Assembly (NCBI RefSeq): GCF_030406725.1
Contig: NZ_CP129107.1
Coordinates: forward strand, 2,398,501-2,462,500
Length of the DNA stretch: 64,000 nt
Direction of reading: 5' to 3'
DNA from: Alteriqipengyuania flavescens
GTDB taxonomy: Bacteria > Pseudomonadota > Alphaproteobacteria > Sphingomonadales > Sphingomonadaceae
Part shown: positions 16,935-26,038 of the stretch, one piece after another
Layout: each line of letters begins with the position of its first letter
Numbering within the stretch: position 1 is the first letter of the stretch
Position numbers and translations under genes: made by a program
Notes under the pieces: generated by a model
The model's input: the letters and a program-made list of their open reading frames with translations, nothing else
What the model was told of the DNA's origin: nothing
The model's database searches: none

Positions 16935-17489
16935 ATGACCAATCAAGAGATTACCCGCCCCGCCCTGCTGAACCCGTGGCGCTTGCTCGGCTGGGGAATC
17001 GCCGCGACGCTGATCACCATTCCCGCCGTCGCCACGCTGTTCTTCGGCTTCACCGGATGGACTGGCGAGGATTTCGTAGCCGCGATCATCATGCTGGGCG
17101 GCGTGGGCCTGGCGTTCGAGATGGCCATGCGGGCAAGCGGCAGCTGGGCCTATCGCGGCGGCGCGGCGGTTGCGCTGGGTGCGGCGCTGCTGCTGCTGTG
17201 GGCCAACGGCGCGGTCGGCATCGTCGGGAACGAGGGCAACGCGATCAACCTGTGGTTCAACCTCGTCCCGCTGGTGGCGCTGTTCGGGGCGATCGGGGCC
17301 CGGTTCAAGGCACGCGGCATGGCAGCGGCGATGACGGCGACCGCGGTATTCCAGCTGGTCGTGGGCATCATCGTCCAGTCCTACGGCCACTTTACCTGGG
17401 TGTTCACCGGCATCTGGTTCGGCGCGTGGATGGTATCGGCTTACCTGTTCCGCAAGGCGGCCGCGCAGGTGGACGATCAGGCGGCGTAG
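16935..17489 (+). CDS. Integral membrane protein, unknown function
   Basis: This 184-residue protein has about five hydrophobic helices (around residues 20-42, 47-65, 75-95, 105-125 and 135-170) and short charged loops, with no recognised family. The start at 16935 has GAGGCAAG four bases upstream; an in-frame ATG at 16923 overlaps that ribosome site. It is divergent from the winged-helix membrane regulator across ~80 bases, an arrangement typical of a regulator and its target. The last 13 bases overlap the convergent zinc-ribbon gene. Confidence 0.75.
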   Translation: MTNQEITRPALLNPWRLLGWGIAATLITIPAVATLFFGFTGWTGEDFVAAIIMLGGVGLAFEMAMRASGSWAYRGGAAVALGAALLLLWANGAVGIVGNEGNAINLWFNLVPLVALFGAIGARFKARGMAAAMTATAVFQLVVGIIVQSYGHFTWVFTGIWFGAWMVSAYLFRKAAAQVDDQAA

Positions 17490-17692
17490 TTTTCGAGATA
17501 TCCGCACCGGGTGCACCGCTCGGTGCGGATTTCGATCTTCTTGCGGCCTTTCGTCTTGAGGCCGGTCCAGATGCTCTTGACCGGCTTCCCGGCCATCCAG
17601 TGGCTGACCATCGCGGAGCCGCTGCCGTAGTTGGAATCGAGGACGAAGCCGGTTTCCATCCGGCCGTCGCACTTGGGGCAGGTCTTGCTCAT
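17477..17692 (-). CDS. Small zinc-ribbon protein
   Basis: This is a 71-residue protein with CPKC near the N-terminus (residues 5-8) and CTRCGY near the C-terminus (about 60-65), a pair of Cys knuckles that should bind one zinc ion. The central part is basic (KTKGRKKIEIR) and contains W residues. The family is widespread and unnamed, without known function. It lies 36 bases upstream of nothing else on its strand and directly downstream of imuB (35-base gap), so it could be transcribed with imuAB. Confidence 0.7.
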   Translation of the reverse strand: MSKTCPKCDGRMETGFVLDSNYGSGSAMVSHWMAGKPVKSIWTGLKTKGRKKIEIRTERCTRCGYLENYAA

Positions 17693-17727
17693 GCGCTCTC
17701 CTTTGGGTGCACACCCTTAGGCGCACC

Positions 17728-19329
17728 CTAGGCGCATAGGCCCTGCAAATACCAGTCCGGCATGCCGCCTCGCCCGTCGCCGATCAGGCCGTGGCGATAG
17801 ATCCAGTAGCGCCGGCCCGCCCCGTCCTCGATCCGGTAATAGTCGCGCAGGCGCACGGTCGATTTCTCGCGCCACCATTCGGGCGCAATCCGCTCCGGCC
17901 CCTCGACCCGCGCGACTTCGTGCACTTCCCCCCGCCAGCGGAACTTCTGCGGGAAGCCGTCGGGTGTGGCATAGAGCACGGCGATAGGTTCCGCCCGGTC
18001 GAGCAGCTTGAGCGGGCGGGCGTGGAAAGCCAATTGCTCCTGAAAACCATGAGGACTGGGCGGTTCGGCCTCAAGCGGTGGCTGCCAGCGCTGGGCGCGC
18101 TCCGGGATGTGGCTGGCGAAGGGGACCGGGCGGCGCACCGCATGCGGGCCGAGCCGCACGGTCAGCCGGTCGACGCAGGCGGCAAGGCTGGTGCCATGGT
18201 CTTCCGCCGCTGCCTCCAGGTCCCGCTGGCCGAGGTCGAGCGGTTCGGACCACGAGGCGCGCATCCGCACGCTCTCGATCCCGAAGCCGGCGTCGATATC
18301 GTCGAGCTTGGCGGCGAACAGGCGGCAGATATGCGCGGCATCGCGGGTGGCGGCGGCCATTTCCAGGCGGCGGACGATCACCTCGCCATCCACGCGCCAC
18401 ACGCCGACCTCCAGCCTGCGCGCGCCCTCTCCCTTCGCCTCCAGCTCGCGTGCCATGTCGGCGGCAAGGTCGCGCACCACCTGGTCGAGCAGGTCGCGGT
18501 GGCGGATCGGTTCGACCAGGCGGCGCTGCACCAGCGGCATCTGCGGCGGGATCACCGGCAGCAGCGGCTCTGGCACCTTGCCGAGCAGCTGGTCGAGCCG
18601 CACCAGCGGGTTCGCGGCAGGCGCGCGGCGGTTGCGGAACCGGCGGTGGAGCGCATCGCGGCCCTCGCGCTCGGCAAAGCGGTCGGTCAGGTCGCCGATC
18701 CGCTTCAGACCGAGCCGGCGCAGGATGACCAGCACATCCTCGTCGAGCCGCAGGGCCGCCACGGGCAGGCCGGAAAGCCGCGCCACCGCATCGTCATCGG
18801 GGGACAGGATCACGCGGTCCGGACCGTAGTGGGAAAGCGCCCAGGCCGCGCCTGCCGTGGGCGCGATGGCGAGGCGCGCCGCCAGCCCGCGCTTCGCGAA
18901 CAGCGCCGCCGCATCGGCCAGCAGCCGCTCCTCGCCCGCGAACAGGTGCGCCGCGCCGGTGATATCCACCAGCAGCGCATCGGGCGCGTCCATCGCCGTC
19001 CACGGGCCCCAGCGCTGCGCCCACGCGGCAAGCCGTTCGAGGAAGTCGAGATCGCCTGCCGGATCAGAGGGATGGACCGCCACCTGCGGGCACAGCGTCC
19101 GCGCATCGGCGAGCATGGAGCGCGGGCGGATACCGGCAGCACGGCCGGCATCGTTGACCGCATCGATGCGCGGCCCGTGCGCAGTTTCTGTAATGAGCAC
19201 CAGCGGCCCGGCGTCTTCCCCCTGCCCGCGCGCGCAGCCTGCCGCCTGCCGCCAGCGATCGAGCGACAGCTGCGCCAGCCAGATCGACAGGATCCGGCGC
19301 GGAGAGCGGTTTCCGGGCGGCGGGGACAT
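17728..19329 (-). CDS. imuB: Mutasome protein ImuB (inactive Y-family polymerase)
   Basis: This 533-residue protein has Y-family polymerase architecture: palm and fingers in the first ~230 residues, helix-hairpin-helix around LKRIGDLTDRFAE, then a little-finger-like domain. The catalytic carboxylates of active Y-family enzymes are not preserved: the N-terminal strand reads LSIWLAQLSLDRW, and the SxDE position is replaced by DITGAAHLF. That is the hallmark of ImuB, which acts as the hub binding the beta clamp, ImuA and DnaE2. It starts 14 bases after imuA. Confidence 0.9.
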   Translation of the reverse strand: MSPPPGNRSPRRILSIWLAQLSLDRWRQAAGCARGQGEDAGPLVLITETAHGPRIDAVNDAGRAAGIRPRSMLADARTLCPQVAVHPSDPAGDLDFLERLAAWAQRWGPWTAMDAPDALLVDITGAAHLFAGEERLLADAAALFAKRGLAARLAIAPTAGAAWALSHYGPDRVILSPDDDAVARLSGLPVAALRLDEDVLVILRRLGLKRIGDLTDRFAEREGRDALHRRFRNRRAPAANPLVRLDQLLGKVPEPLLPVIPPQMPLVQRRLVEPIRHRDLLDQVVRDLAADMARELEAKGEGARRLEVGVWRVDGEVIVRRLEMAAATRDAAHICRLFAAKLDDIDAGFGIESVRMRASWSEPLDLGQRDLEAAAEDHGTSLAACVDRLTVRLGPHAVRRPVPFASHIPERAQRWQPPLEAEPPSPHGFQEQLAFHARPLKLLDRAEPIAVLYATPDGFPQKFRWRGEVHEVARVEGPERIAPEWWREKSTVRLRDYYRIEDGAGRRYWIYRHGLIGDGRGGMPDWYLQGLCA

Positions 19330-19343
19330 GCGAGCGCCGCCCT

Positions 19344-20183
19344 TCAGGCCGTGCGGGTGCGGGAAAACCTGGCGAGGAAGCTGCCGATACGCTCCCCACT
19401 CATCATGGCCCCGTTCATCGCCGAACTACCGAAATCCGTTCGTCCCGGGCCTGTCGAAGGACGCGCACCAAGCCGGCCTCCCTCCTCTTCCCGTAGCACG
19501 AAACTGGCCGGGCGATGGCGGCGGGCGCGGAACAGTTCGGCCTGCCAGCTCGGCGCGCCGGGCGCATCGCCGTTCCAGCGCGGACGCGGCGAGGCGTGGC
19601 TGGCCACCTCCCACCGCATGCGGGCGGAAGACAGGTCGCGTTCGGCATCGAGGCGGACGAGGAACAGCGGCACGCCGTGCCTTTCGCTCGCCAGGCTCAG
19701 CCGGCGCGAGGCGGTGAAGTCGAGCGCGCGCGGATTGCCCGCCAGCTCCCCGATCACCGCGGCAAGGTCGCGGCAGCGCACCGCCTCTTCCAGCGTGAAC
19801 AGCACGTCCTGCGCATTTTCCGCCTCGACATGGATCAGCCGGTGGCGCAGCCCTTCCGGCAGGCCGGGGCGATAGGGGCGCCCGGTCAGCCGGATGGCGC
19901 GGCGTTCCTGCACCCACAGCACCGCGCGCCGATCCTCCGCCTCGGCCAGCGGCCCCGGTTCGGCCCGGGCGCTGCGCAGCTGGTCGAGCGCGAGCGCCAG
20001 CGCGGCAGCCCCGCCCGTGCCATCGCGCGAGGACGCGAAAATCTCGCTGTGCAGCGCCATGTCGCCGCGCCCCGGCTGCCAGTCCGGGCTGCGCGAACCG
20101 GGCAGGCTGCGACAGGGAACGGCAGGCACGCCGGCAATCCCCGCACGGGGCGCCGGAGCCGGGATGGAAGCGGCATCGGTCAT
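19344..20183 (-). CDS. imuA: Mutasome protein ImuA
   Basis: This 279-residue protein is related to RecA/SulA-like folds; in characterised mutasomes it interacts with ImuB and RecA and supports DnaE2-dependent mutagenesis. The Walker-like region is degenerate (DGTGGAAALALALDQLRSA), as usual for ImuA. The core ends around FVLREEEGGR; a repeat element then contributes a foreign-looking GARPSTGPGRTDF peptide before the last ~30 residues. The SOS box lies 18 bases upstream of the ATG. Confidence 0.88.
   Translation of the reverse strand: MTDAASIPAPAPRAGIAGVPAVPCRSLPGSRSPDWQPGRGDMALHSEIFASSRDGTGGAAALALALDQLRSARAEPGPLAEAEDRRAVLWVQERRAIRLTGRPYRPGLPEGLRHRLIHVEAENAQDVLFTLEEAVRCRDLAAVIGELAGNPRALDFTASRRLSLASERHGVPLFLVRLDAERDLSSARMRWEVASHASPRPRWNGDAPGAPSWQAELFRARRHRPASFVLREEEGGRLGARPSTGPGRTDFGSSAMNGAMMSGERIGSFLARFSRTRTA
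19436..19470. repeat. Short palindromic repeat element inside imuA
   Basis: The stretch around CGTCCCGGGCCTGTCGAAGG has the inverted pair CGTCC (19441-19445) and GGACG (19459-19463). It closely resembles a very abundant sphingomonad repeat of the form TTCGTCC-TGAGCCTGTCGAAGGACG, recalled from memory. It is translated in frame near residues 238-250 of ImuA. Its exact limits are uncertain. Confidence 0.6.
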
Positions 20184-20200
20184 GGCGAATCAATTTCTAT

Positions 20201-20215
20201 GTTCTATTTATGTTC
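20201..20215 (-). promoter_or_regulatory. LexA (SOS) box for imuA-imuB
   Basis: GTTC-TATTTAT-GTTC matches the alphaproteobacterial LexA consensus exactly. It sits 18 bases upstream of the imuA ATG and also 73 bases upstream of the divergent PNPOx-family gene (20288), so it could in principle affect both. It is 14/15 identical to the box at 15157. Confidence 0.88.
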
Positions 20216-20287
20216 CAACATTCGCGGCTTGGCAATCGCCGGAACAAAACCCCTTCCCCGCCCATTGGACGGGCAAAGGAGAAAACC

Positions 20288-20770
20288 ATGAATTACGAGC
20301 AAGGCGATGCAGACGAACTGAAGACCAAATTCTGGAAGGCGTTTGCCGATTCGCCCTTCTGCTTCCTCGAACGCAAGGCCCAGCCCGATGGCGCCGTGGT
20401 CATGACCGCGCAGCTCGACAAGGATGCCGACAGCGAGATCTGGTTCTTCACCACCAAGGACAACCACCTCGCCCAGATGGGCCCGGCCATCGTGACCTAT
20501 GCCGGCAAGGACAACCAGATATTCGCCCGGGTCGAAGGCACGCTGACCGAAGAAACGAGCCGCGAGCGCCTGGACAAGCAGTGGAGCAAGATCGTGGAAG
20601 CCTGGTTCCCGGGCGGCAAGGACGATCCCAACCTCATCATGCTGCGCATGGACCTCGCCGAGGCGGAGATCTGGAACAGCGACCTCGGCCTCATCAACAA
20701 TGCCAAGATGCTGCTGGGCAAGGATGTGCGCGAGGAAGCCGCGGAAAACCACGTCGAAACGGCAATCTGA
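20288..20770 (+). CDS. Pyridoxamine 5'-phosphate oxidase-family general stress protein
   Basis: This 160-residue protein has a split-barrel flavin-binding fold. It shows FCFLERKAQPDG, then WFFTTKDNHLAQM, VTYAGKDNQIFARVEG and a Trp-rich C-terminal helix (KQWSKIVEAWFPGGKDDP), characteristic of the 'general stress protein 26' branch. The start at 20288 follows AAAGGAG; upstream in-frame codons would run into the SOS-box region and are rejected. It is monocistronic and ends before a bidirectional hairpin terminator. Confidence 0.85.
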   Translation: MNYEQGDADELKTKFWKAFADSPFCFLERKAQPDGAVVMTAQLDKDADSEIWFFTTKDNHLAQMGPAIVTYAGKDNQIFARVEGTLTEETSRERLDKQWSKIVEAWFPGGKDDPNLIMLRMDLAEAEIWNSDLGLINNAKMLLGKDVREEAAENHVETAI

Positions 20771-20816
20771 CCCGTTACGAAATCATTCCGGTGCCTTGAA
20801 CAGCGTATGGAATGAA

Positions 20817-20849
20817 AAGGGGCCGCCTCCGGCATGGAGACGGCCCCTT
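20817..20849. terminator. Bidirectional terminator hairpin
   Basis: AAGGGGCCG (20817-20825) pairs with CGGCCCCTT (20841-20849), and inner CTCC/GGAG extends the stem. It lies between the convergent ends of the stress-protein gene (20770) and the amino acid permease (20860). A run of A on the left gives a U-run for minus-strand transcripts; the plus side ends in a weaker CTTCCTCTT tract. Confidence 0.75.
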
Positions 20850-20859
20850 CCTCTTGCCC

Positions 20860-22443
20860 TCAATCCGGCTTGGAGGGCGTGTCGATCGGGAAATCGTGTT
20901 CGCTGCCGCCGATGGCATCGACCACTTCGACCACGCCTTTGCCCAGATGGCTGCGGCTGCGGCTGTAGGCGAAGTAGATCACGAAGCCGATCACCGACCA
21001 GATCGGCAGCATCAGCATCGCCGCCGCCGGCAGGTTCAGGAACAGGAACAGGCAGCCCGCCACGGTCAGCGGGGCCACGATCCAGACACCCGGAACGCGG
21101 AAGCTGCGCGGCCGCCCGCCGTCCGTACGGCGCAGCACCATCACCGCCACCGCCACCATCAGGAACGCATACAGCGTGCCCGCATTGGCGATGTCCGCCA
21201 GCTGGCCGACCGGAAAGAACGCCGCACCGATGGCCACCAGGATGCCCGTGATCGCGGTGACGACATAGGGTGTCTTCCACTTCGGGTGGACCTTCGACAG
21301 GCCATCGGGAAGCAGCCCGTCGCGGCTCATCACGAAGAAGATGCGGGTCTGCGCGAACAGCAGCACCAGGATGACCGAAGGCAGCGCCAGGATCGCCGCA
21401 TAGCCCAGCATGTTGCCGATCGCCCCGAAGCCGATTTCGCGCAGGACATGGGCCAGCGCCTCGTTCGAACAGACCAGCGCGTCGGCATACTGCGGCATGG
21501 CGCATTGCCGGGCGAGCTCTTCCGAACCTGCCGGGAACGGCACGCCGCCCGGCCCCATGATGGGCTGTCCGCCGATGGTGCCGATAGCCCCTGCCGCCAC
21601 GAGGATATAGAACACGGTGCAGAACAGCAGTGACCCGATCAGGCCGATCGGCACGTTGCGCTGCGGGTTCTTGGTCTCCTCTGCCGCGGTGCTGACGGCA
21701 TCGAAGCCGACATAGGCGAAGAAGATCGTCGCCGCCGCGCCCACCGCGCCCACCCCGGTGCCCCATCCGCCGAACACGCCGGCAGGCAGGAACGGGTTGA
21801 AGCGCGCGGTGTCGAACTCGCCGCTGGTGAGCGTGAGGCCGATAAACAGCGTCAGCGCCGTCACCTTAACCAGCACCAGCACGGCGTTGACCTTCGCGCT
21901 CTCGCTCGTCCCGATCATCAGCAGCCAGGTGACCAGCAGGGCGATGATCAGCGCCGGCAGGTTGATCAGCCCACCCGGGGCGCCGCCCAGCGCCAATGGC
22001 CCGGCGGTCAACCATGGTGGCAGGGCTATCCCGAACGTGTCGTTCAAAATGGTGCCGGTGAAATAGCCCGACCAGCCCACGGACACGGCGGATGCGGCGA
22101 TGGCGTATTCCAGCACCAGCGCCCAGCCCACGGTCCAGGCGAGGAATTCGCCCATCGTAGCGTAGCTATAGGTGTAGGCGGACCCCGCCACGGGGATCAT
22201 CGAGGCGATCTCCGCATAGCAGAGCGCGGCGACGATGCAGACCGCCCCCGCGATGACGAAGGCCAGCATCAGGCCGGGACCGGCCTTCTGCGCGCCTGCG
22301 GCAGTCAGCACGAAAATGCCCGTGCCGATGATGCAACCGATGCCGAACAGCATCAGCTGGAACGCCCCCAGCGACCTGTGGAGCGATTTCTTCTCCGCCG
22401 TCGCCAGAATGGCGTCGAGCGGCTTTACCCTGTCGAAAATCAT
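20860..22443 (-). CDS. Amino acid permease (APC superfamily)
   Basis: This 527-residue inner-membrane transporter has about 12-13 helices. The first helix carries GIGCIIGTGIFVLT, the unwound substrate-binding segment of APC transporters, followed by the family signature near ALCYAEIASMIPVAGSAYTY. It most resembles the cationic/general amino acid permease (CAT/YfnA) branch. The substrate is not predictable from sequence. The next gene upstream on the same strand is an NSS transporter, 96 bases away. Confidence 0.88.
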   Translation of the reverse strand: MIFDRVKPLDAILATAEKKSLHRSLGAFQLMLFGIGCIIGTGIFVLTAAGAQKAGPGLMLAFVIAGAVCIVAALCYAEIASMIPVAGSAYTYSYATMGEFLAWTVGWALVLEYAIAASAVSVGWSGYFTGTILNDTFGIALPPWLTAGPLALGGAPGGLINLPALIIALLVTWLLMIGTSESAKVNAVLVLVKVTALTLFIGLTLTSGEFDTARFNPFLPAGVFGGWGTGVGAVGAAATIFFAYVGFDAVSTAAEETKNPQRNVPIGLIGSLLFCTVFYILVAAGAIGTIGGQPIMGPGGVPFPAGSEELARQCAMPQYADALVCSNEALAHVLREIGFGAIGNMLGYAAILALPSVILVLLFAQTRIFFVMSRDGLLPDGLSKVHPKWKTPYVVTAITGILVAIGAAFFPVGQLADIANAGTLYAFLMVAVAVMVLRRTDGGRPRSFRVPGVWIVAPLTVAGCLFLFLNLPAAAMLMLPIWSVIGFVIYFAYSRSRSHLGKGVVEVVDAIGGSEHDFPIDTPSKPD

Positions 22444-22539
22444 GGACCGTCAGGCCTCCACGGCCCGCCCGCGGACTGCCCGCGGGCCGATTGCCGCAAC
22501 GCGCGGATTACGCCCGACGCAAAGATTCGAAAAGCGAAA

Positions 22540-23979
22540 TCACTCCGCGCCGAGCAGGCTGGGGAACAGGCCGGTCACGAGGATGATCGTCACCGCGATG
22601 GGGCACAGCCAGGCGAGCAGGAAGCGCCACAGCGTGAACATCCCGCGGGAAAGGCCGGTCGTCGTCTCCAGCAGGCGCCGGTCGGCCCGCCACCCGATGA
22701 ACAGCGAGGTGAACAATGCGCCCAGCGGCAGCATGATCTTGCCCGTGAAACCGTCCACCGTGTCGAGGATGTCGGTTTCCGCAAAGATCGACCAGAAGCC
22801 GAGCGGGCGGACGTCGGAAAGGACGTTGTAGCCGAGCAGGCAGAGCACGCCGATGGCAAACGCGCCCGCGCCGAACACCAGGGCCGATGTCGTGCGCGAC
22901 CAGCCCAGTTCGCCCACGCCCCAAGCTGTCGGCACTTCCAGCAGCGAGATCGAGCTGGTGATGGCGGCCACGAGGATCAGCACGAAGAAGAGCAATCCGA
23001 TGAGGGAGCCCGCCGGCATGGATTCGAACGCGAAGGGCAGGGTCTGGAACACCAGCGTCGGCCCGGCAGCCGGGTCGAGGCCCACGGCGAACACGATCGG
23101 GAAGATCATCAGGCCGGCGATCAGCGCGACGCCCGTATCTGCAAAGGCAATCGCTGCGGCAGTCGAGCCGAGCTTGGTGCCCTCGCGAATGTAGGAGCCG
23201 TAGGTAATGATCCCGGCCACACCGAGGGAAAGCGAGAACAAGGCCTGGCCGAGCGCGGAGTTCATCACTTCCGGCGTCAGCTTGCTCCAGTCGGGCGTGA
23301 AGAGGAACGCGGCCGCCTCGCCTAGGTTGCCGACGAACGCCCCATAAATCGTGATGGCGATCAGCAGGACGAAGAAAGCCGGCATCAGCCAGGTCGCTGC
23401 TTTCTCGATGCCGCCCGATACGCCGCGCGCGACGATGAACAGAGTGGCGCCCATGAACAAAAAATGCATCGACAGCAGTAGCATGGGATCGGCGAAAAGG
23501 TTGCCCATGCGGCCGGCAATCTGTTCCTGCGATTCGCCCGCCAGCGCACCGCGGAACGGATCGCCGGCAAGGACCGCGCTACCGAAGTCGGCGGCGAACA
23601 CGCCGGCGTAATAGAGCACCCAACCCGCCACGACCGAATAGAACGAGACGATCAGGAAAGCGGCCAGCGCGCCCAGCCCGCCGAACAGCGACCAGCGCTT
23701 CGAGACGCGCGACTGTTCCGCGACGCGGCGGATCGAGCCGACCGCATCGGTCTGGCCAGCGCGCCCGATGAAGATTTCCGCAAGCAACAGCGGCAAGCCG
23801 AGCAGGAAGACGCAGCCGATGTAGAAGATGACGAAGGCACCGCCCCCGCTCTCCCCCGCCAGCGTCGGGAAGCGCCACAGGTTGCCCAGGCCCACCGCGG
23901 CGCCGATTGCCGCGAGGATGAAGGCGGAGCGCGAGGACCAGCCCTGTTCGCCGCCCTGCCCGTTTGAAATCGCAACCAT
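22540..23979 (-). CDS. Sodium-dependent transporter, SNF/NSS family
   Basis: This 479-residue protein is an LeuT-fold symporter. The first helix contains AAIGAAVGLGNLWRFP, the sodium- and substrate-binding signature, followed by NGGGAFVIFY-like GESGGGAFVIFYIG. About 11-12 helices follow. Bacterial members take up amino acids or related amines with Na+. The exact substrate is unknown. It precedes the amino acid permease on the same strand; the two may be co-expressed. Confidence 0.9.
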   Translation of the reverse strand: MVAISNGQGGEQGWSSRSAFILAAIGAAVGLGNLWRFPTLAGESGGGAFVIFYIGCVFLLGLPLLLAEIFIGRAGQTDAVGSIRRVAEQSRVSKRWSLFGGLGALAAFLIVSFYSVVAGWVLYYAGVFAADFGSAVLAGDPFRGALAGESQEQIAGRMGNLFADPMLLLSMHFLFMGATLFIVARGVSGGIEKAATWLMPAFFVLLIAITIYGAFVGNLGEAAAFLFTPDWSKLTPEVMNSALGQALFSLSLGVAGIITYGSYIREGTKLGSTAAAIAFADTGVALIAGLMIFPIVFAVGLDPAAGPTLVFQTLPFAFESMPAGSLIGLLFFVLILVAAITSSISLLEVPTAWGVGELGWSRTTSALVFGAGAFAIGVLCLLGYNVLSDVRPLGFWSIFAETDILDTVDGFTGKIMLPLGALFTSLFIGWRADRRLLETTTGLSRGMFTLWRFLLAWLCPIAVTIILVTGLFPSLLGAE

Positions 23980-24085
23980 TCAAAATCCCTCGTCCCGAAA
24001 ATTTGTTGCGCGCCTCTTTGCAATTTTTCCGCCGCATTGGAAGGGCGCGGTTTGCGCTATCCCGCCACCTCGCTAGAAGACGGCC

Positions 24086-24958
24086 ATGTCCACGACCTTC
24101 CAGATCGACACTTCGACATCGCGCGCCAACCCTACTCCGGCGCCGATGAAGCGCCTCACCGTGCCGCGCATCCGGCAGCGCAAGGTGGACGGGACGACGG
24201 CAGAACCGATCGTGATGCTGACCGCCTATACCGCGCGACAGGCGCAGTTGCTGGACGCGCATTGCGACCTCCTGCTGGTGGGCGATAGCTTGGGGCAGGT
24301 CATCTACGGCCTGCCTTCCACCGTGCCGGTCACGCTCGACATGATGGCCAACCATGCCGCGGCCGTAGTGCGCGGGTCGTATCATTCCGTTGTGGTGGTC
24401 GACATGCCGTTCGGCGCTTACGAGGCAAGCCCGCAGCAAGCCTTCGAAAGCGCCGCCCGTCTGCTGAAGGAGAGCGGCGCGGCGGCGGTGAAGCTGGAAG
24501 GCGGCGAGGCGATGGCGGAAACGGTCGCCTTCCTCACCCGGCGCGGCATCCCGGTAATGGGCCACGTCGGCCTGACCCCGCAGGCGGTCAACATGCTGGG
24601 CGGCTACATGGCGCGCGGGCGCAGCGATGCGGAAGCGGAAAAGATCGTCACAGATGCCAAGGCGCTCGACGAAGCGGGCGCATTCGCCATCGTGGTCGAA
24701 GGCGTGGTCGAGCCGATCGCAATCGAGGTGACGCAATCCGTCGCCTGCCCCACCATCGGCATCGGCGCGAGCGCGCAGTGCGACGGGCAGGTTCTGGTCA
24801 CCGAAGACATGCTCGGCATGTTCGAACGGGTGCCGCGCTTCGTGAAGAAATACGGCAATATCGCCGAAACCATCGAGCAGACCGCCGCCCAATATGCCGA
24901 GGAAGTCCGCGCCCGCAGCTTCCCCGGCGAAGAGCAGACCTACCAGCCCAAGGCCTGA
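24086..24958 (+). CDS. panB: 3-methyl-2-oxobutanoate hydroxymethyltransferase PanB
   Basis: This 290-residue enzyme makes ketopantoate from 2-oxoisovalerate and methylene-THF, the first committed step to pantothenate and CoA. Visible motifs are [14 protein letters not shown], the metal-binding loop [38 protein letters not shown] and [16 protein letters not shown] ~25-residue N-terminal extension precedes the usual start; the ATG at 24146 (MKRLTVPR) is a possible alternative. The next gene follows after 9 bases. Confidence 0.95.
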   Translation: MSTTFQIDTSTSRANPTPAPMKRLTVPRIRQRKVDGTTAEPIVMLTAYTARQAQLLDAHCDLLLVGDSLGQVIYGLPSTVPVTLDMMANHAAAVVRGSYHSVVVVDMPFGAYEASPQQAFESAARLLKESGAAAVKLEGGEAMAETVAFLTRRGIPVMGHVGLTPQAVNMLGGYMARGRSDAEAEKIVTDAKALDEAGAFAIVVEGVVEPIAIEVTQSVACPTIGIGASAQCDGQVLVTEDMLGMFERVPRFVKKYGNIAETIEQTAAQYAEEVRARSFPGEEQTYQPKA

Positions 24959-24967
24959 GCGACATTC

Positions 24968-26038
24968 ATGAAGACGCTTTTGAAGTTCTACACCTTCTCG
25001 CTCGCCTTCACGGCGATCTGCTTCGTTCTGGCCGCTTGGTACGGCTGGTCGAGCACCGGCACGCTGGGCGGCATGTTGTCGATCCTGTGGATCGTCATCG
25101 TCCTGTCGATCCTGGAGGTTTCGCTCAGCTTCGACAACGCCGTGGTCAACGCCACCGTGCTGCGCGACATGGACCCGGTCTGGCAGCGCCGCTTCCTGAC
25201 GTGGGGCATCCTGATCGCCGTGTTCGGCATGCGGATTGTCTTCCCGATCGCCATCGTCGCCATTGCCGCAAACCTGGGCCCGCTGGAGGCAGTGCAGCTG
25301 TCGCTGAACGATCCGGTGGAATACGAGCGGATTGTCCAGGGCGCGCACATCGGCATCGCGGGGTTCGGCGGTGCCTTCCTTGCCATGGTCGGCCTCACCT
25401 TCTTCTTCGATGGCGAAAAGGACGTGCACTGGATCCGGTCCATCGAGCGACGGATCGCCAAGATCTCCAGCATTCCGGCAGCCGAGATCGGCCTCGTCCT
25501 GATCCTGGTCTATGCGATCTCGACTTTCCTGCCGGATGCGGAGGCGCTCACCTTCCTCACCGCATCGATGCTCGGCCTCGCGACGTTTATCGGCGTCCAT
25601 GCCTTGGGCGCGATTATCGAACAGTCGGAAGCGCGCAAGAAAGCGGCCGGCGAAATCGTGCGCTCGGGCGCGGGCGGGTTCCTCTATCTCGAAGTGCTGG
25701 ATGCAAGCTTCAGCTTCGACGGCGTGATCGGCGCGTTCGCCCTGTCGAACAACATGATCGTCATCGCGCTCGGCCTGTCGGTCGGCGCTATGTTCGTGCG
25801 CTCAATGACCATCCACCTCGTGAAGCAAGGCACGCTGGCGCAGTATCGCTTCCTCGAACACGGCGCCTTCTGGGCGATTATCGTGCTTGGCGCGATCATG
25901 CTCGTCAGCCCCGTCATCCATATCGAGGAGACGATCACCGGCCTGATCGGAGCAGTGCTCATCGGCCTGTCGCTGTGGTGGTCGATCCGGCACAACCGCA
26001 AGGATGCGCGCGCCGACACAGGCACGGCAGAAGCCTAA
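24968..26038 (+). CDS. DUF475 family, TerC-like integral membrane protein
   Basis: This 356-residue protein has about nine helices. It contains the duplicated acidic membrane motif LEVSLSFDNAVVNATVL and LEVLDASFSFDGVIGAFAL, typical of the TerC/Alx superfamily (metal-ion related membrane proteins). A soluble loop lies near residues 150-175. It is 9 bases behind panB, probably in the same operon, though with no obvious pathway link. The stop overlaps the convergent TPR gene by 4 bases. Confidence 0.85.
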   Translation: MKTLLKFYTFSLAFTAICFVLAAWYGWSSTGTLGGMLSILWIVIVLSILEVSLSFDNAVVNATVLRDMDPVWQRRFLTWGILIAVFGMRIVFPIAIVAIAANLGPLEAVQLSLNDPVEYERIVQGAHIGIAGFGGAFLAMVGLTFFFDGEKDVHWIRSIERRIAKISSIPAAEIGLVLILVYAISTFLPDAEALTFLTASMLGLATFIGVHALGAIIEQSEARKKAAGEIVRSGAGGFLYLEVLDASFSFDGVIGAFALSNNMIVIALGLSVGAMFVRSMTIHLVKQGTLAQYRFLEHGAFWAIIVLGAIMLVSPVIHIEETITGLIGAVLIGLSLWWSIRHNRKDARADTGTAEA

